The notes under the pieces are model-generated. The model was not told the DNA's origin and ran no database searches. It saw nothing but the letters and a program-made list of their open reading frames with translations. The position numbers and the translations under genes are program-made. Of a stretch of 64,000 nt of DNA, positions 56,604 to 64,000 are shown in pieces (positions within the stretch are counted from its first letter, which is position 1; each line of letters starts with the position of its first letter). Source of the DNA: an uncultured Roseobacter sp. Its GTDB lineage: Bacteria; Pseudomonadota; Alphaproteobacteria; Rhodobacterales; Rhodobacteraceae. The stretch is taken from NCBI RefSeq assembly GCF_947495275.1, contig NZ_CANLYL010000003.1:124001-188000 (forward strand). The letters run 5' to 3'.

Positions 56604-57052
56604 GCCTTGTCTCCGTCTTCTGCGTAGTGGTGTCCGTTGATGGTACGCGACAATCCGCGAAACAGTGCGACAAGATCGCCCTTGTCGTTAGTGACGCGAA
56701 CATCGTAGGTGCCTGATCTTCCTGTGCGGGCCGTCTCAACAGCCTCTGCCGATAACCTGTCACCCAACTGCCCCGGCATCAGATAGGTGATCTGATTTTG
56801 CTGAGCGACTGTCAGTTGATTGTAGGTGTTGCAGGCAAAGGCAAAGGCGGAATCAGCTAACGTGAAAATATAGCCACCATGGCAAATCTCGTGCCCGTTC
56901 ATCATATGCGGCAGCACATCGAACGAAAGCGTGGCACGTCCCGGCCCAATCCTGTCAATTTTCATACCAAGCGCCTGACTTGCCGCATCTTTCTCCATCA
57001 TTATGGCTGCACATTTTTCAGCGCGGGTCTGCGCCCAATCCTGATTTGTCAT
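56600..57052 (-). CDS. paaI: Phenylacetyl-CoA pathway thioesterase PaaI
   Basis: A hotdog-fold thioesterase of 150 aa: HMMNGHEICHGGYIFTLADS carries the family's HGG and the acid near the substrate pocket, followed by AFACNTYNQ. PaaI hydrolyses stray hydroxyphenylacetyl-CoA to rescue CoA in the phenylacetate pathway. Its coupling to paaK supports the assignment over a generic thioesterase. Confidence 0.92.
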   Translation of the reverse strand: MTNQDWAQTRAEKCAAIMMEKDAASQALGMKIDRIGPGRATLSFDVLPHMMNGHEICHGGYIFTLADSAFAFACNTYNQLTVAQQNQITYLMPGQLGDRLSAEAVETARTGRSGTYDVRVTNDKGDLVALFRGLSRTINGHHYAEDGDKA

Positions 57053-57163
57053 TTATGTTTCCGAAATTCCATGTGGGTTGAAATTTTGTAACAAATTGAA
57101 CTCTCGCTGTACATCACGAACGTGGGGACTTGATTTGGACGCCGAAGAGCGCAAGTCTAAGGT

Positions 57164-57511
57164 ATGAACTTTCAAGTGCCACCGTCCGGCAACTCTGCCT
57201 CGGTTCCTCCGGATCAGATTGCATTTCATCGTACGGAATTGTCAGTGATCCTTTCGCTATACGGTCGATTTGTTGCCGCAGGTGAGTGGCGCGACTACGG
57301 CATTTCCTGTCTCCGCGACGTTGCCGTTTTTTCCATATTCCGGCGCACGGCGGAAAACCCTCTTTATCGGATCGAAAAACGTCCAAAACTGCGTGACAAA
57401 CAGGGCATGTACACCGTTGTCGGAATGGACGGCCAAATAATGCGGCGCGGACATGATCTGAAAACAGTGTTGCGGGTATTGGAGCGCAAACTGATACGCG
57501 TCGTGGAATAG
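57164..57511 (+). CDS. DUF2794 protein
   Basis: A protein of 115 aa with the DUF2794 core: IAFHRTELSVILSLYGRFVA, then WRDYGISCLRDVAVFSIFRR, RIEKRPKLRDKQGMYTVVG and VLRVLERKLIRVV. The family is confined mainly to alphaproteobacteria and its function is unknown. No signal or membrane segment. AAGG precedes the ATG. It is divergent from paaI and convergent with the NlpC/P60 gene. Confidence 0.88.
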   Translation: MNFQVPPSGNSASVPPDQIAFHRTELSVILSLYGRFVAAGEWRDYGISCLRDVAVFSIFRRTAENPLYRIEKRPKLRDKQGMYTVVGMDGQIMRRGHDLKTVLRVLERKLIRVVE

Positions 57512-57550
57512 CGGTTCCAATTGCAGCACTCATCGGTGAGCTTTTTGGCA

Positions 57551-58336
57551 CTAATCCAGTCGCTTATGCCCCGTAACCGGCCCATCGCCCTGTGCCGAAA
57601 TCCGGGAAATCGCGGCGTCGATGTTTTCAATCGCCACGGCCATATGTCCGGCATTTGCATGAATGATGGTGTGTTCATCAATCACAAGGGCCACATGACC
57701 CGTCCAGAATAAGAGATCCCCCGGCTCGTAGGAGGCCCCAGGGGCCACTGTTCTGCCCAAGGACTGAAGCTGTTGGTCGCTGTCGCCGGGACAGGGCGTG
57801 CCACAGGCCAACAGGGCTGCCTGAACCAATCCGGAACAGTCTATTCCCCAGGCCGAATTCCCGCCCCAAAGATAGGGTACCCCCATGAACAGCCTGGCGA
57901 CGTCAATGGGATTGCCGGCCTTGTCCGACAGCCGGTGAACATGTTGGCGCGGGACAAACCCTTCGAGCGTTTCGATGAACGTAGGCGTTTCCGAAATCGC
58001 GGAAAGCTGGCTGCCAAAAGACAAGCACAACTGCTCTGGGGATTTGAGATCACCTTCAAGATATACATGGGTTGAGCGCGCTGTGACCTGGTGCGTTGCA
58101 TCGCGGCATGCGGTCAATGACTTGGCCTGAACAAAGCCACAATACCCGTCCTTTTGCGCCCGGATGAGCCGCCATTCGGCGTCGTGGTGCAAAACTGTCA
58201 CCCGCTCTCCAAAGAGCAACTGGCGGTCGCGCGCGCCATCTGGTTGGCGGCATAAATCCACAATCGGCGCCATGATTTGCATGGGCTCTGACCGCGTCGC
58301 CAGATCTGGATCAGGAACACTGCGTGGATCGGTCAT
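57551..58336 (-). CDS. NlpC/P60 family cysteine peptidase
   Basis: A protein of about 261 aa. Residues 30-140 contain two SH3-like regions (RVTVLHHDAEWRLIRAQKDG; SAISETPTFIETLEGFVP). The C-terminal NlpC/P60 domain has the catalytic Cys in WGIDCSGLVQAALL and His in TGHVALVIDEHTII. Members cut peptide stems of peptidoglycan, usually at D-Glu/diaminopimelate. No signal peptide is visible. ATG 58336 is chosen; TTG 58351 is an open alternative, and neither has a strong ribosome site. Confidence 0.88.
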   Translation of the reverse strand: MTDPRSVPDPDLATRSEPMQIMAPIVDLCRQPDGARDRQLLFGERVTVLHHDAEWRLIRAQKDGYCGFVQAKSLTACRDATHQVTARSTHVYLEGDLKSPEQLCLSFGSQLSAISETPTFIETLEGFVPRQHVHRLSDKAGNPIDVARLFMGVPYLWGGNSAWGIDCSGLVQAALLACGTPCPGDSDQQLQSLGRTVAPGASYEPGDLLFWTGHVALVIDEHTIIHANAGHMAVAIENIDAAISRISAQGDGPVTGHKRLD

Positions 58337-58486
58337 GGGTTTTGCACCCAACCGCGCTGTATCGATGGCGCTTGAGCGATCCGCCTTCTGAGAGAGCCGG
58401 GTGCAAAGAACGAGAGCATGTGCCAGGACCTTTTGTCTGAAATGCCTGACTGGCAGAGTAACGCCTTGGCCCTTCAGCGCAACCGA

Positions 58487-58867
58487 TCAGATCGTGATGT
58501 CCTGCAAATCCCAGATTGCTGTCAACGATTGCTCTCCGGTGCGGATCAGTCGCGCCAGAGTTGCCGCAATAGCCGGTCCGTCGGTTGCATCAATGGCGTT
58601 TATGACATCAGCGGACACACGTGCCAGCACATGCATGCCAATCTGCTCCGCGATGGCAATCAATGAGCGGGAACATTTGCGTAGCTCGTCGTAGTTCGCG
58701 GCACTATGCAGCCTGCTGCAGTGGGACAGGCGCAGCGCCAACTCCTCCATCGCGCGACAAACCACATCTTCAGCCGCAGCTTCTCCGAGCTCGGCATAAA
58801 GGGCGCCCAGACGATCCTGATCGACATGTACGGTCTCTTTGAGCCTGATTTTCAGGACCTGATCCAT
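58487..58867 (-). CDS. Small helical protein, unknown function
   Basis: A protein of 126 aa, almost entirely alpha-helical by composition (KIRLKETVHVDQDRLGALYA; ELALRLSHCSRLHSAANYDEL; LIAIAEQIGMHVLARVSAD). No membrane segment. I do not recognise the family. AGGTGAG lies just before the ATG at 58867. It is divergent from the carbonic anhydrase gene across 146 bp, which would hold both promoters. Confidence 0.65.
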   Translation of the reverse strand: MDQVLKIRLKETVHVDQDRLGALYAELGEAAAEDVVCRAMEELALRLSHCSRLHSAANYDELRKCSRSLIAIAEQIGMHVLARVSADVINAIDATDGPAIAATLARLIRTGEQSLTAIWDLQDITI

Positions 58868-59013
58868 AAAACTCACCTTTTTGTCCCCACGACACGCGGC
58901 CTTTATCTCGCGAAATCCTCTCCAAAGTGTTGAAGCCGGCCACCGATTTCTCTCGAATTCTATGAGAATTCAGGATAGTTGCACTCAACCACAAGGACGA
59001 TCGGGACAGAAAA

Positions 59014-59664
59014 ATGGAACAGGCAAAACCGCTTCCGGGATATCTGGTGCAGCGCTATCATGGCTGGAAAGCCACGGGCTATGCGGAAAACAAAGCATGG
59101 TATCGCAGGCTTGCCAGCGACGGTCAGCATCCACGGGCGATGGTGATTTCATGTTGTGACAGCCGCGTGCACGTCACGTCGATTTTTGGTGCCGATCAGG
59201 GCGAATTCTTTATTCACCGCAACATCGCCAATCTTGTGCCACCTTACGAGCCCGACGGCGATCATCATGGCACTTCGGCTGCGGTCGAATACGCGGTGAC
59301 GGTGTTGAAAGTGGCGCATCTGATCGTATTGGGCCACTCCAGTTGTGGGGGCGTTCAGGGATGTCTTGACATGTGCCGAGGACAAGCGCCGGAACTGGAG
59401 CAAAAACACAGCTTCGTGGGCCGCTGGATGGATATTCTGAAACCAAAGTATGAGCTTGTGTCCGCCGAGCCTGATCTAGAAACTCAGGTGCGGCAGCTTG
59501 AAAAACATGCGGTCCTGACCAGCCTCGAAAACCTGATGAGTTTTCCCTTCATACAATCGCGTGTCGATGACGGTGAGCTGACCCTGCACGGCCTTTGGAC
59601 CGACATCGGTGAGGGTGGTCTGGAATATTATAACACCGAAAAAAACCTGTTTCTGCCCGTCTGA
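59014..59664 (+). CDS. Beta-class carbonic anhydrase
   Basis: A protein of 216 aa that interconverts CO2 and bicarbonate. Zinc ligands C47, H108 and C111 appear in ISCCDSRV and LGHSSCGGVQ, with the D49/R51 dyad in C-x-D-S-R. RNIANLVPP is the usual substrate-site sequence. Cytoplasmic. It is followed after 56 bp by an SbtA-type bicarbonate transporter and its PII-like partner, so its role here is to set the cellular bicarbonate/CO2 balance together with uptake. Confidence 0.95.
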   Translation: MEQAKPLPGYLVQRYHGWKATGYAENKAWYRRLASDGQHPRAMVISCCDSRVHVTSIFGADQGEFFIHRNIANLVPPYEPDGDHHGTSAAVEYAVTVLKVAHLIVLGHSSCGGVQGCLDMCRGQAPELEQKHSFVGRWMDILKPKYELVSAEPDLETQVRQLEKHAVLTSLENLMSFPFIQSRVDDGELTLHGLWTDIGEGGLEYYNTEKNLFLPV

Positions 59665-59720
59665 CCTTGATGAATTGAACAAGTGTTTTATTTCCCGACA
59701 GATGTTCAGGGAGTGATTGC

Positions 59721-60698
59721 ATGGACCAGATCTTATCGCTTGCGGCGAACAACCTTTTGTCGCCGATCATTCTGTCGTTTGCCCTTGGGGTTGCGGCAGC
59801 GCTGGCGCGGTCTGATCTCAGCGTGCCCGAAGCCGCCGCCAAGGCGCTTTCCATCTACCTGCTTTTTGCCATCGGTTTCAAAGGGGGTGTCAGTGTCTCT
59901 GCCCATGGCATTGACGCCAAACTGGGATTTTCACTGATTGCGGGTATCTTCCTGTCCGCGGCCTTACCGATCATCGCATTTGCGCTGCTGAACGTCATGA
60001 CCGGGCTGAGCCGGCTTGATGCAGCCGCTGTTGCGGCCCACTACGGGTCAATCTCGATCGTCACATTCGTTGCGGCCACTTCGGTTCTGGAAAGCAGCGG
60101 AATCGCGTCCGAAGGCTATATGGTTGCGGTCGCAGCGGCGATGGAGGCTCCGGCGATCCTGTCGGCCCTCTGGCTGATTTCACGCGGCGGGGACGGTCGC
60201 CGCATGGATCGTGATCTGTGGCGCGAGATTTTGCTGAACGGGTCAATTGTTTTGCTGGTGGGATCCTTTTTTATCGGCTGGGCCACCGGCGAAGACGGTC
60301 TGGCGGAGATTTCCAGTTTTATCGTTGCTCCCTTCAAAGGCGTCCTGTGCCTGTTCCTGCTGGACATGGGCCTTGTCGCAGGTCGCGGATTGCGCGGCGG
60401 TGGCGGCGTCTTGCGTCCCGGGGTGCTCGCCTTCGGCCTGGTGATGCCTGTCATCGGCAGCGGCTTTGGCCTCATTGCAGGCCTGTTGCTGGGGCTTTCG
60501 ACCGGTGGCGTTGCCCTGATGATGGTTCTGTCAGCCTCGGCCTCCTACATTGCGGTACCCGCAGCAATGCGTGTCGCTCTTCCGGAAGCGAACCCATCCA
60601 TCTATCTGACGCTCTCTCTTGGTGTTACATTTCCCTTCAACCTGACGCTTGGCATTCCGCTCTACATCGCGGTCGCGAGCGCCCTGACCGGAGCCTGA
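59721..60698 (+). CDS. sbtA: SbtA-type sodium-dependent bicarbonate transporter
   Basis: An inner-membrane protein of 325 aa with about ten hydrophobic segments, of the SbtA family (DUF897). Typical stretches are LSPIILSFALGVAAALARSDL and AIGFKGGV at the N-terminus and VLSASASYIAVPAAMRVALPEANPSI near the end. Two inverted five-helix repeats are expected. In cyanobacteria SbtA takes up HCO3- with Na+ and is inhibited by the PII-like SbtB. The next gene here is a small PII-like protein with a 4-bp gap, the same arrangement. Confidence 0.88.
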   Translation: MDQILSLAANNLLSPIILSFALGVAAALARSDLSVPEAAAKALSIYLLFAIGFKGGVSVSAHGIDAKLGFSLIAGIFLSAALPIIAFALLNVMTGLSRLDAAAVAAHYGSISIVTFVAATSVLESSGIASEGYMVAVAAAMEAPAILSALWLISRGGDGRRMDRDLWREILLNGSIVLLVGSFFIGWATGEDGLAEISSFIVAPFKGVLCLFLLDMGLVAGRGLRGGGGVLRPGVLAFGLVMPVIGSGFGLIAGLLLGLSTGGVALMMVLSASASYIAVPAAMRVALPEANPSIYLTLSLGVTFPFNLTLGIPLYIAVASALTGA

Positions 60699-60702
60699 TA
60701 TC

Positions 60703-61014
60703 ATGAAGACGCATAAGGCCAAACGTGTCGAGATCACCATCGAAGCCATCATGCAGTCCCGCCTGACGGACGCTTTGATCGGGGCCGGTGTCACCGGTTT
60801 TACAGTGCTTCCTGTTTTGGGGGGCACCGGCCGATCAGGGACCTGGGTCCGCGCCGGTGAGATTGGCCGGGCCAGCGGCATGGTACAGGTCATCTGCATC
60901 ATCCGCCCGGAACGGCTGGACAGTCTTCTCAAAGCCGCCTTCGCAGTTGTCGAGAAACACATCGGCGTTGTGAGCATTGTTGACTGCGAAGTTCTGCGCG
61001 CGGAACGATTTTAA
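60703..61014 (+). CDS. SbtB-like PII signalling protein
   Basis: A protein of 103 aa with the PII fold pattern (VEITIEAIMQSRLTDALIGA; then VIC IIRPERLDSLLKAAFAVVEKHIG). The middle GGTGRSGTWVRAGEIGRAS replaces the Tyr-containing T-loop of GlnB. The C-terminal CGPxGC redox motif of cyanobacterial SbtB is absent. Cyanobacterial SbtB binds adenine nucleotides including cAMP and shuts SbtA; the same kind of control is inferred here from synteny (4-bp gap to sbtA). Confidence 0.82.
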   Translation: MKTHKAKRVEITIEAIMQSRLTDALIGAGVTGFTVLPVLGGTGRSGTWVRAGEIGRASGMVQVICIIRPERLDSLLKAAFAVVEKHIGVVSIVDCEVLRAERF

Positions 61015-61050
61015 CCTTTTCTAAACCAAAATTAAGGAATCCTCGGCGGC

Positions 61051-61461
61051 ATGAACAAACGTACCGTCACGGTCCAGCTTCCGGCCGATTTGTTTCTTGC
61101 AGTACATGATCTGGCAACGGAGCAAGAGGGCACCGTGGCGACGATTGTCGAAGACCTGCTGGTCGCCCATCTTGCCACGCACAAAGGCGCAAAGAAGAAA
61201 GCTGAAATCGTCGATGAACGATTAATCTTTGCTTTGCAGAAGTTGCTGTTCCGAGACATGGCCGAAGCAGAAGGCTGGGACGATCTTGACCTGCGGCTCC
61301 GGCGTCATGGGTACTACCTCAAAATCGCCTGGGGCGGGTTGGCGCTGCACACGGAAACCAGCGGTCACAAACTGTGCAACACCGCCGACCTGGGATTTTC
61401 CTACGTCACTTTCCTACGTCGTTTCGGCCCGGGCAAACCGAAAGACCCCCGGTCGGAATAG
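61051..61461 (+). CDS. Ribbon-helix-helix protein with conserved C-terminal domain
   Basis: A protein of 136 aa. Residues 1-45 look like a ribbon-helix-helix DNA-binding unit (KRTVTVQLPADLFLAVHDLA, then TVATIVEDLLVAHL). After a Lys-rich linker the C-terminal half holds LRLRRHGYYLKIAWGGLALH, LCNTADLGFSY and FLRRFG, a pattern I have seen in hypothetical Rhodobacterales and relaxase-associated proteins. Its role is unknown; binding near its own promoter is possible. It begins 37 bp after the PII gene and may be on the same transcript. Confidence 0.68.
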   Translation: MNKRTVTVQLPADLFLAVHDLATEQEGTVATIVEDLLVAHLATHKGAKKKAEIVDERLIFALQKLLFRDMAEAEGWDDLDLRLRRHGYYLKIAWGGLALHTETSGHKLCNTADLGFSYVTFLRRFGPGKPKDPRSE

Positions 61462-61587
61462 ACTGGCGCCTACCGGTGCCACGCACCCCAAAGGCCAAGT
61501 TTCGCTCTTCAATTGTACTGTGATCGGCTAGGCTGGCTGTAAATGTCTTGTGCCTGGCCATGGGTGGGCACCATAACCGGTGAAGGT

Positions 61588-62934
61588 ATGGCTAAAAACA
61601 ACGAGACATCTGGCGCGCACACGAAACAGGAAGTCGTCATTCTGGTCCATGGAACCTATGCGACGGCCGATGAGGACGAAGGTCTGCTGTGGTGGCAAAA
61701 GGGAAGCGATTTCTACGAGAACCTGGCACGACAGCTTCCGGATCACATCCGCATCGTGGAACCCGGGGAAATCTTTCGCTGGGGTGGCGAAAACAACCAG
61801 CTACATCGCATGGCTGCCGCCCGCAAACTAAAAGACTTTGTTCAAACCTATGAGGATCAGAACATCCCCTATCACATCGTGGCGCATAGTCACGGAGGCA
61901 GCGTTGCCTGGTACATGCTCTGTTGGGCGGAGCTACGGTATGCTATCGATCCCACACAACAATTAGCCCGATTTCTACTCAGAAGATACGCTAAAACAAA
62001 ACTACCAAACTTGCGAAACCTGATTACTGTTGGGACCCCTTTCATCCATCTACATCCGCAAAAATTGTTTGTCAGGCGATCAGACATCGTCAAATTCCTT
62101 CTCAAAGCCCTTTTCTGGGTGCCAGTTTTCATTGGCATTGCATTTCTTGCCTCAAAACTGCAGGCAGACATTGGCCAAAATAGGGTATTCGGTTTTTGGA
62201 CGTTCGCAGGTGTGTTTGTCATTTCGATCTTGGCCTGGATCCTGTTTGCGGTTTCCAATCTGAGAGTACTGCCCAGACAGCAAGCTATAATCGATGGCCA
62301 TCTGCAAAGAGTTCTCGATTTGCACGGTCAAAAATGGTCGGGTCTGTGGTCTCAGGATGATGAGGCCATCGCGTTATTAAGAGCTGCCCAACGCTTGTCT
62401 CAAACGCCGCAAATCTTAAATGGTGTGCAGTTGGATATCCCCGACGAGCTACTTGGGATCAAACCGGGAGTTCTTTCGCTCCCTTCCCGGTTAATTTTCA
62501 GAGTGTTTTTCTTACCGACACGGATCGCTGTGCGCCTGTGGATCGGGTTCTTTCTACCGCTATTGGACCGCCTGCTGAAGGCACGGCTTGCTGGTATCTT
62601 GCTCGGAATGAGTCAATTGAACATCGTGAAATCCGTCGAACCCTGGCCGCATGAAAGCTTGGAACGGGAGAGCCCCTTGCCCGAAGCGGTTCAGGCCGAA
62701 TTGCGCGCAACCTGCGATGTAACCCTTGCCAACTCGTCGTCGGGTGCCCGACCCGCCTTGCGTCATCTCTCCGTCGGCTCGGTCAATGATGCCATGAAGG
62801 CTTTTGGAGATACGGATAATGTGCTGATCCACAACAGCTACTTTGCCAATCCATCCGTTGTAGACATCATCGCCGGGATCATTTCTGCGGATCGGGGCGC
62901 GCGCGGTACAAAAAAACCCGCCAGTTTGACCTGA
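61588..62934 (+). CDS. Lipase-like alpha/beta hydrolase with internal membrane segments
   Basis: About 448 aa. The N-terminus has the oxyanion-type VVILVHGTYA and the elbow IVAHSHGGSVAWYML (nucleophile Ser), followed by LITVGTPF, as in triacylglycerol lipase-like proteins. About 155-220 then carry two hydrophobic segments (FLLKALFWVPVFIGIAFLAS; TFAGVFVISILAWILFAVSN) inserted into the fold. The C-terminal part includes RATCDVTLANSSSG and FGDTDNVLIHNSYFANPSV, likely the acid and His region. The DNA around 61950-62250 is visibly AT-richer than its neighbours, a hint of transfer. Start is unclear: ATG 61588 (natural N-terminus, cramped ribosome site) or 61543. Confidence 0.75.
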   Translation: MAKNNETSGAHTKQEVVILVHGTYATADEDEGLLWWQKGSDFYENLARQLPDHIRIVEPGEIFRWGGENNQLHRMAAARKLKDFVQTYEDQNIPYHIVAHSHGGSVAWYMLCWAELRYAIDPTQQLARFLLRRYAKTKLPNLRNLITVGTPFIHLHPQKLFVRRSDIVKFLLKALFWVPVFIGIAFLASKLQADIGQNRVFGFWTFAGVFVISILAWILFAVSNLRVLPRQQAIIDGHLQRVLDLHGQKWSGLWSQDDEAIALLRAAQRLSQTPQILNGVQLDIPDELLGIKPGVLSLPSRLIFRVFFLPTRIAVRLWIGFFLPLLDRLLKARLAGILLGMSQLNIVKSVEPWPHESLERESPLPEAVQAELRATCDVTLANSSSGARPALRHLSVGSVNDAMKAFGDTDNVLIHNSYFANPSVVDIIAGIISADRGARGTKKPASLT

Positions 62935-62940
62935 CGGGTT
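62910..62940 (-). terminator. Rho-independent terminator of asd, overlapping a convergent gene
   Basis: On the minus strand AACCCGTCAG-GTCAAA-CTGGCGGGTT is followed by TTTTTG. The stem spans 62915-62940 and the U-run lies at 62910-62916. It lies within 25 bp of the asd stop. It overlaps the last coding bases of the lipase-like gene, whose C-terminus (KKPASLT) is thus encoded by terminator sequence. Confidence 0.85.
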
Positions 62941-62961
62941 CATGTTTCGATTGGCGCAGGA

Positions 62962-63984
62962 TCACCCTTTTTTCAGCACCCGGTTGCCCAGCAGTTCCGC
63001 GATCTGCACCGCGTTCAGCGCGGCCCCTTTACGCAGGTTGTCCGACACACACCACAGGTTCAACCCGTTATCAATCGTGCTGTCCTGACGGATGCGGCTG
63101 ATGAATGTGGCGAAATCACCAACGCATTCAACCGGTGTGACGTAGCCGCCGTCTTCGCGCTTGTCGATCACCATGACGCCCGGGGCTTCGCGCAGAATTT
63201 CGCGGGCCTCGTCTTCGTCCAGATGATCCTCGAACTCGATGTTCACGGCCTCGGAATGGCCCACGAAAACCGGCACGCGCACGCAGGTAGCTGTGACCTT
63301 GATCTTTGGATCGACGATTTTTTTCGTCTCCGCGACCATCTTCCACTCTTCTTTCGTAGAGCCATCTTCCATGAAGACATCAATGTGCGGGATCACGTTG
63401 AAAGCGATCTGCTTGGTAAACTTCTTGGCGGGTTTGTCATCAACCGGGTTGTAGATGGATTTGGTCTGATCCCAAAGCTCATCAATCCCTTCCTTGCCCG
63501 CGCCCGATACCGATTGGTAGGTCGAGACGACAACACGTTTGATCGTCGCACGGTCATGCAGTGGCTTCAGGGCCACAACCATTTGCGCGGTCGAGCAGTT
63601 GGGATTGGCAATGATGTTTTTCTTGGCGTACCCCTCAATCGCATCCGCGTTCACTTCGGGCACGATCAGCGGCACATCGGGGTCATAGCGATAGAGCGAC
63701 GAGTTATCGATCACGACGCAGCCCGCCTTGGCAGCCTTGGGTGCGTATTGCTTGGTCGCCTCGGAGCCCACGGCAAAGAGCGCGATGTCCCAGCCGGTGA
63801 AGTCAAACGTATCGAGATCCTTCGTCTTGAGCGTCGTCTCGCCAAAGCTGACTTCCGTACCCAGAGACTTGCGCGAGGCAAGCACCGTGATCTCGTCCAC
63901 AGGGAAGTGACGTTCGGACAGAATGTTCAGCATTTCGCGGCCCACATTACCTGTGGCACCCGCAACAACGACGCGGTAACCCAT
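62962..63984 (-). CDS. asd: Aspartate-semialdehyde dehydrogenase
   Basis: A protein of 340 aa that makes aspartate semialdehyde for lysine, diaminopimelate, threonine and methionine synthesis. Visible features are the NADP-binding VVAGATGNVGREMLNIL, the catalytic Cys in IANPNCSTAQM, the SVSGAGKEG loop, and the conserved RVPVFVGHSEAVNIEFE. Length is typical. It starts 16 bp from the window edge, so its promoter is outside. It is closed by the terminator described above. Confidence 0.97.
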   Translation of the reverse strand: MGYRVVVAGATGNVGREMLNILSERHFPVDEITVLASRKSLGTEVSFGETTLKTKDLDTFDFTGWDIALFAVGSEATKQYAPKAAKAGCVVIDNSSLYRYDPDVPLIVPEVNADAIEGYAKKNIIANPNCSTAQMVVALKPLHDRATIKRVVVSTYQSVSGAGKEGIDELWDQTKSIYNPVDDKPAKKFTKQIAFNVIPHIDVFMEDGSTKEEWKMVAETKKIVDPKIKVTATCVRVPVFVGHSEAVNIEFEDHLDEDEAREILREAPGVMVIDKREDGGYVTPVECVGDFATFISRIRQDSTIDNGLNLWCVSDNLRKGAALNAVQIAELLGNRVLKKG

Positions 63985-64000
63985 CTGTTTTACTCCAATG

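Noticed and set aside
61011-61027. TTAA-N7-TAAA resembling a CtrA site upstream of the ribbon-helix-helix gene
   Set aside because: One half site deviates and the first overlaps the stop codon of the PII-like gene. By eye it does not stand out from chance in this AT-rich spot.

Overview
The window is a stretch of chromosome from an alphaproteobacterium of the Rhodobacterales, most likely the marine Roseobacter group (genus not resolved). The reasons are a moderately high G+C, a porin of the Rhodobacterales type, a CcrM (GANTC) methyltransferase, families largely confined to this order (DUF2125, DUF2794, DUF3576, DUF4170), and an Irr-type operator in front of mbfA. It is dense and looks like core chromosome: short operons, many 1-14 nt overlaps, no rRNA, tRNA, CRISPR array, insertion sequence or prophage that I can recognise.

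Layout. 1-4.5 kb: a truncated response regulator, ribA, an L,D-transpeptidase, a YggS-type PLP protein, a major porin and a lipoprotein. 4.5-8.6 kb: leuS-lptE-holA, with a possible leucine-rich leader peptide before leuS. 8.6-14 kb: GFA protein, glutathione transferase, flavoprotein, MscS channel, HNH protein, crotonase and short-chain dehydrogenase. 14-20.4 kb: DUF2125 protein, then tldE, an inositol-phosphatase family protein, DUF4170, a kdtA-like gene and lpxK (envelope biogenesis). 20.4-27.5 kb: CoA transferase, DsbA-like protein, dciA, mutY, alkB, a receiver protein, ccrM and rnhB. 27.7-29.3 kb: small secreted proteins and a membrane-anchored winged-helix protein. 29.4-35.7 kb: a branched-chain-amino-acid-type ABC importer with a racemase, divergent from a GntR regulator. 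35.7-38.8 kb: two unrecognised proteins and ilvD. 38.9-45.3 kb: a giant degenerate ABC-like protein with a C-terminal cyclic-nucleotide-binding-like domain, a CPBP protease, accD and folC. 45.4-54.2 kb: a membrane protein, zapE, an MFS transporter, a five-gene operon running from fghA to an alpha/beta hydrolase, an AEC transporter and mbfA. 54.3-58.9 kb: TetR regulator, paaK-paaI, DUF2794, an NlpC/P60 protein and a small helical protein. 59-61 kb: carbonic anhydrase, SbtA and a small PII-like protein (a bicarbonate module). 61-64 kb: a ribbon-helix-helix protein, a membrane lipase-like protein and asd.

Most genes are housekeeping. Four places deserve a second look. The first is the ABC-like protein at 39-42 kb, in which every ATPase motif I can align is missing. 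The second is the carbonic anhydrase-SbtA-PII module in an apparent heterotroph. The third is the membrane-anchored winged-helix protein at 28.6 kb. The fourth is a set of promoter-level signals: three GANTC sites before ccrM, an Irr box before mbfA, a GT-TA-AC palindrome between the ABC importer and its GntR regulator, and the leucine-codon mini-ORF before leuS. All calls rest on reading the sequence and on recalled family knowledge; no database search was run.
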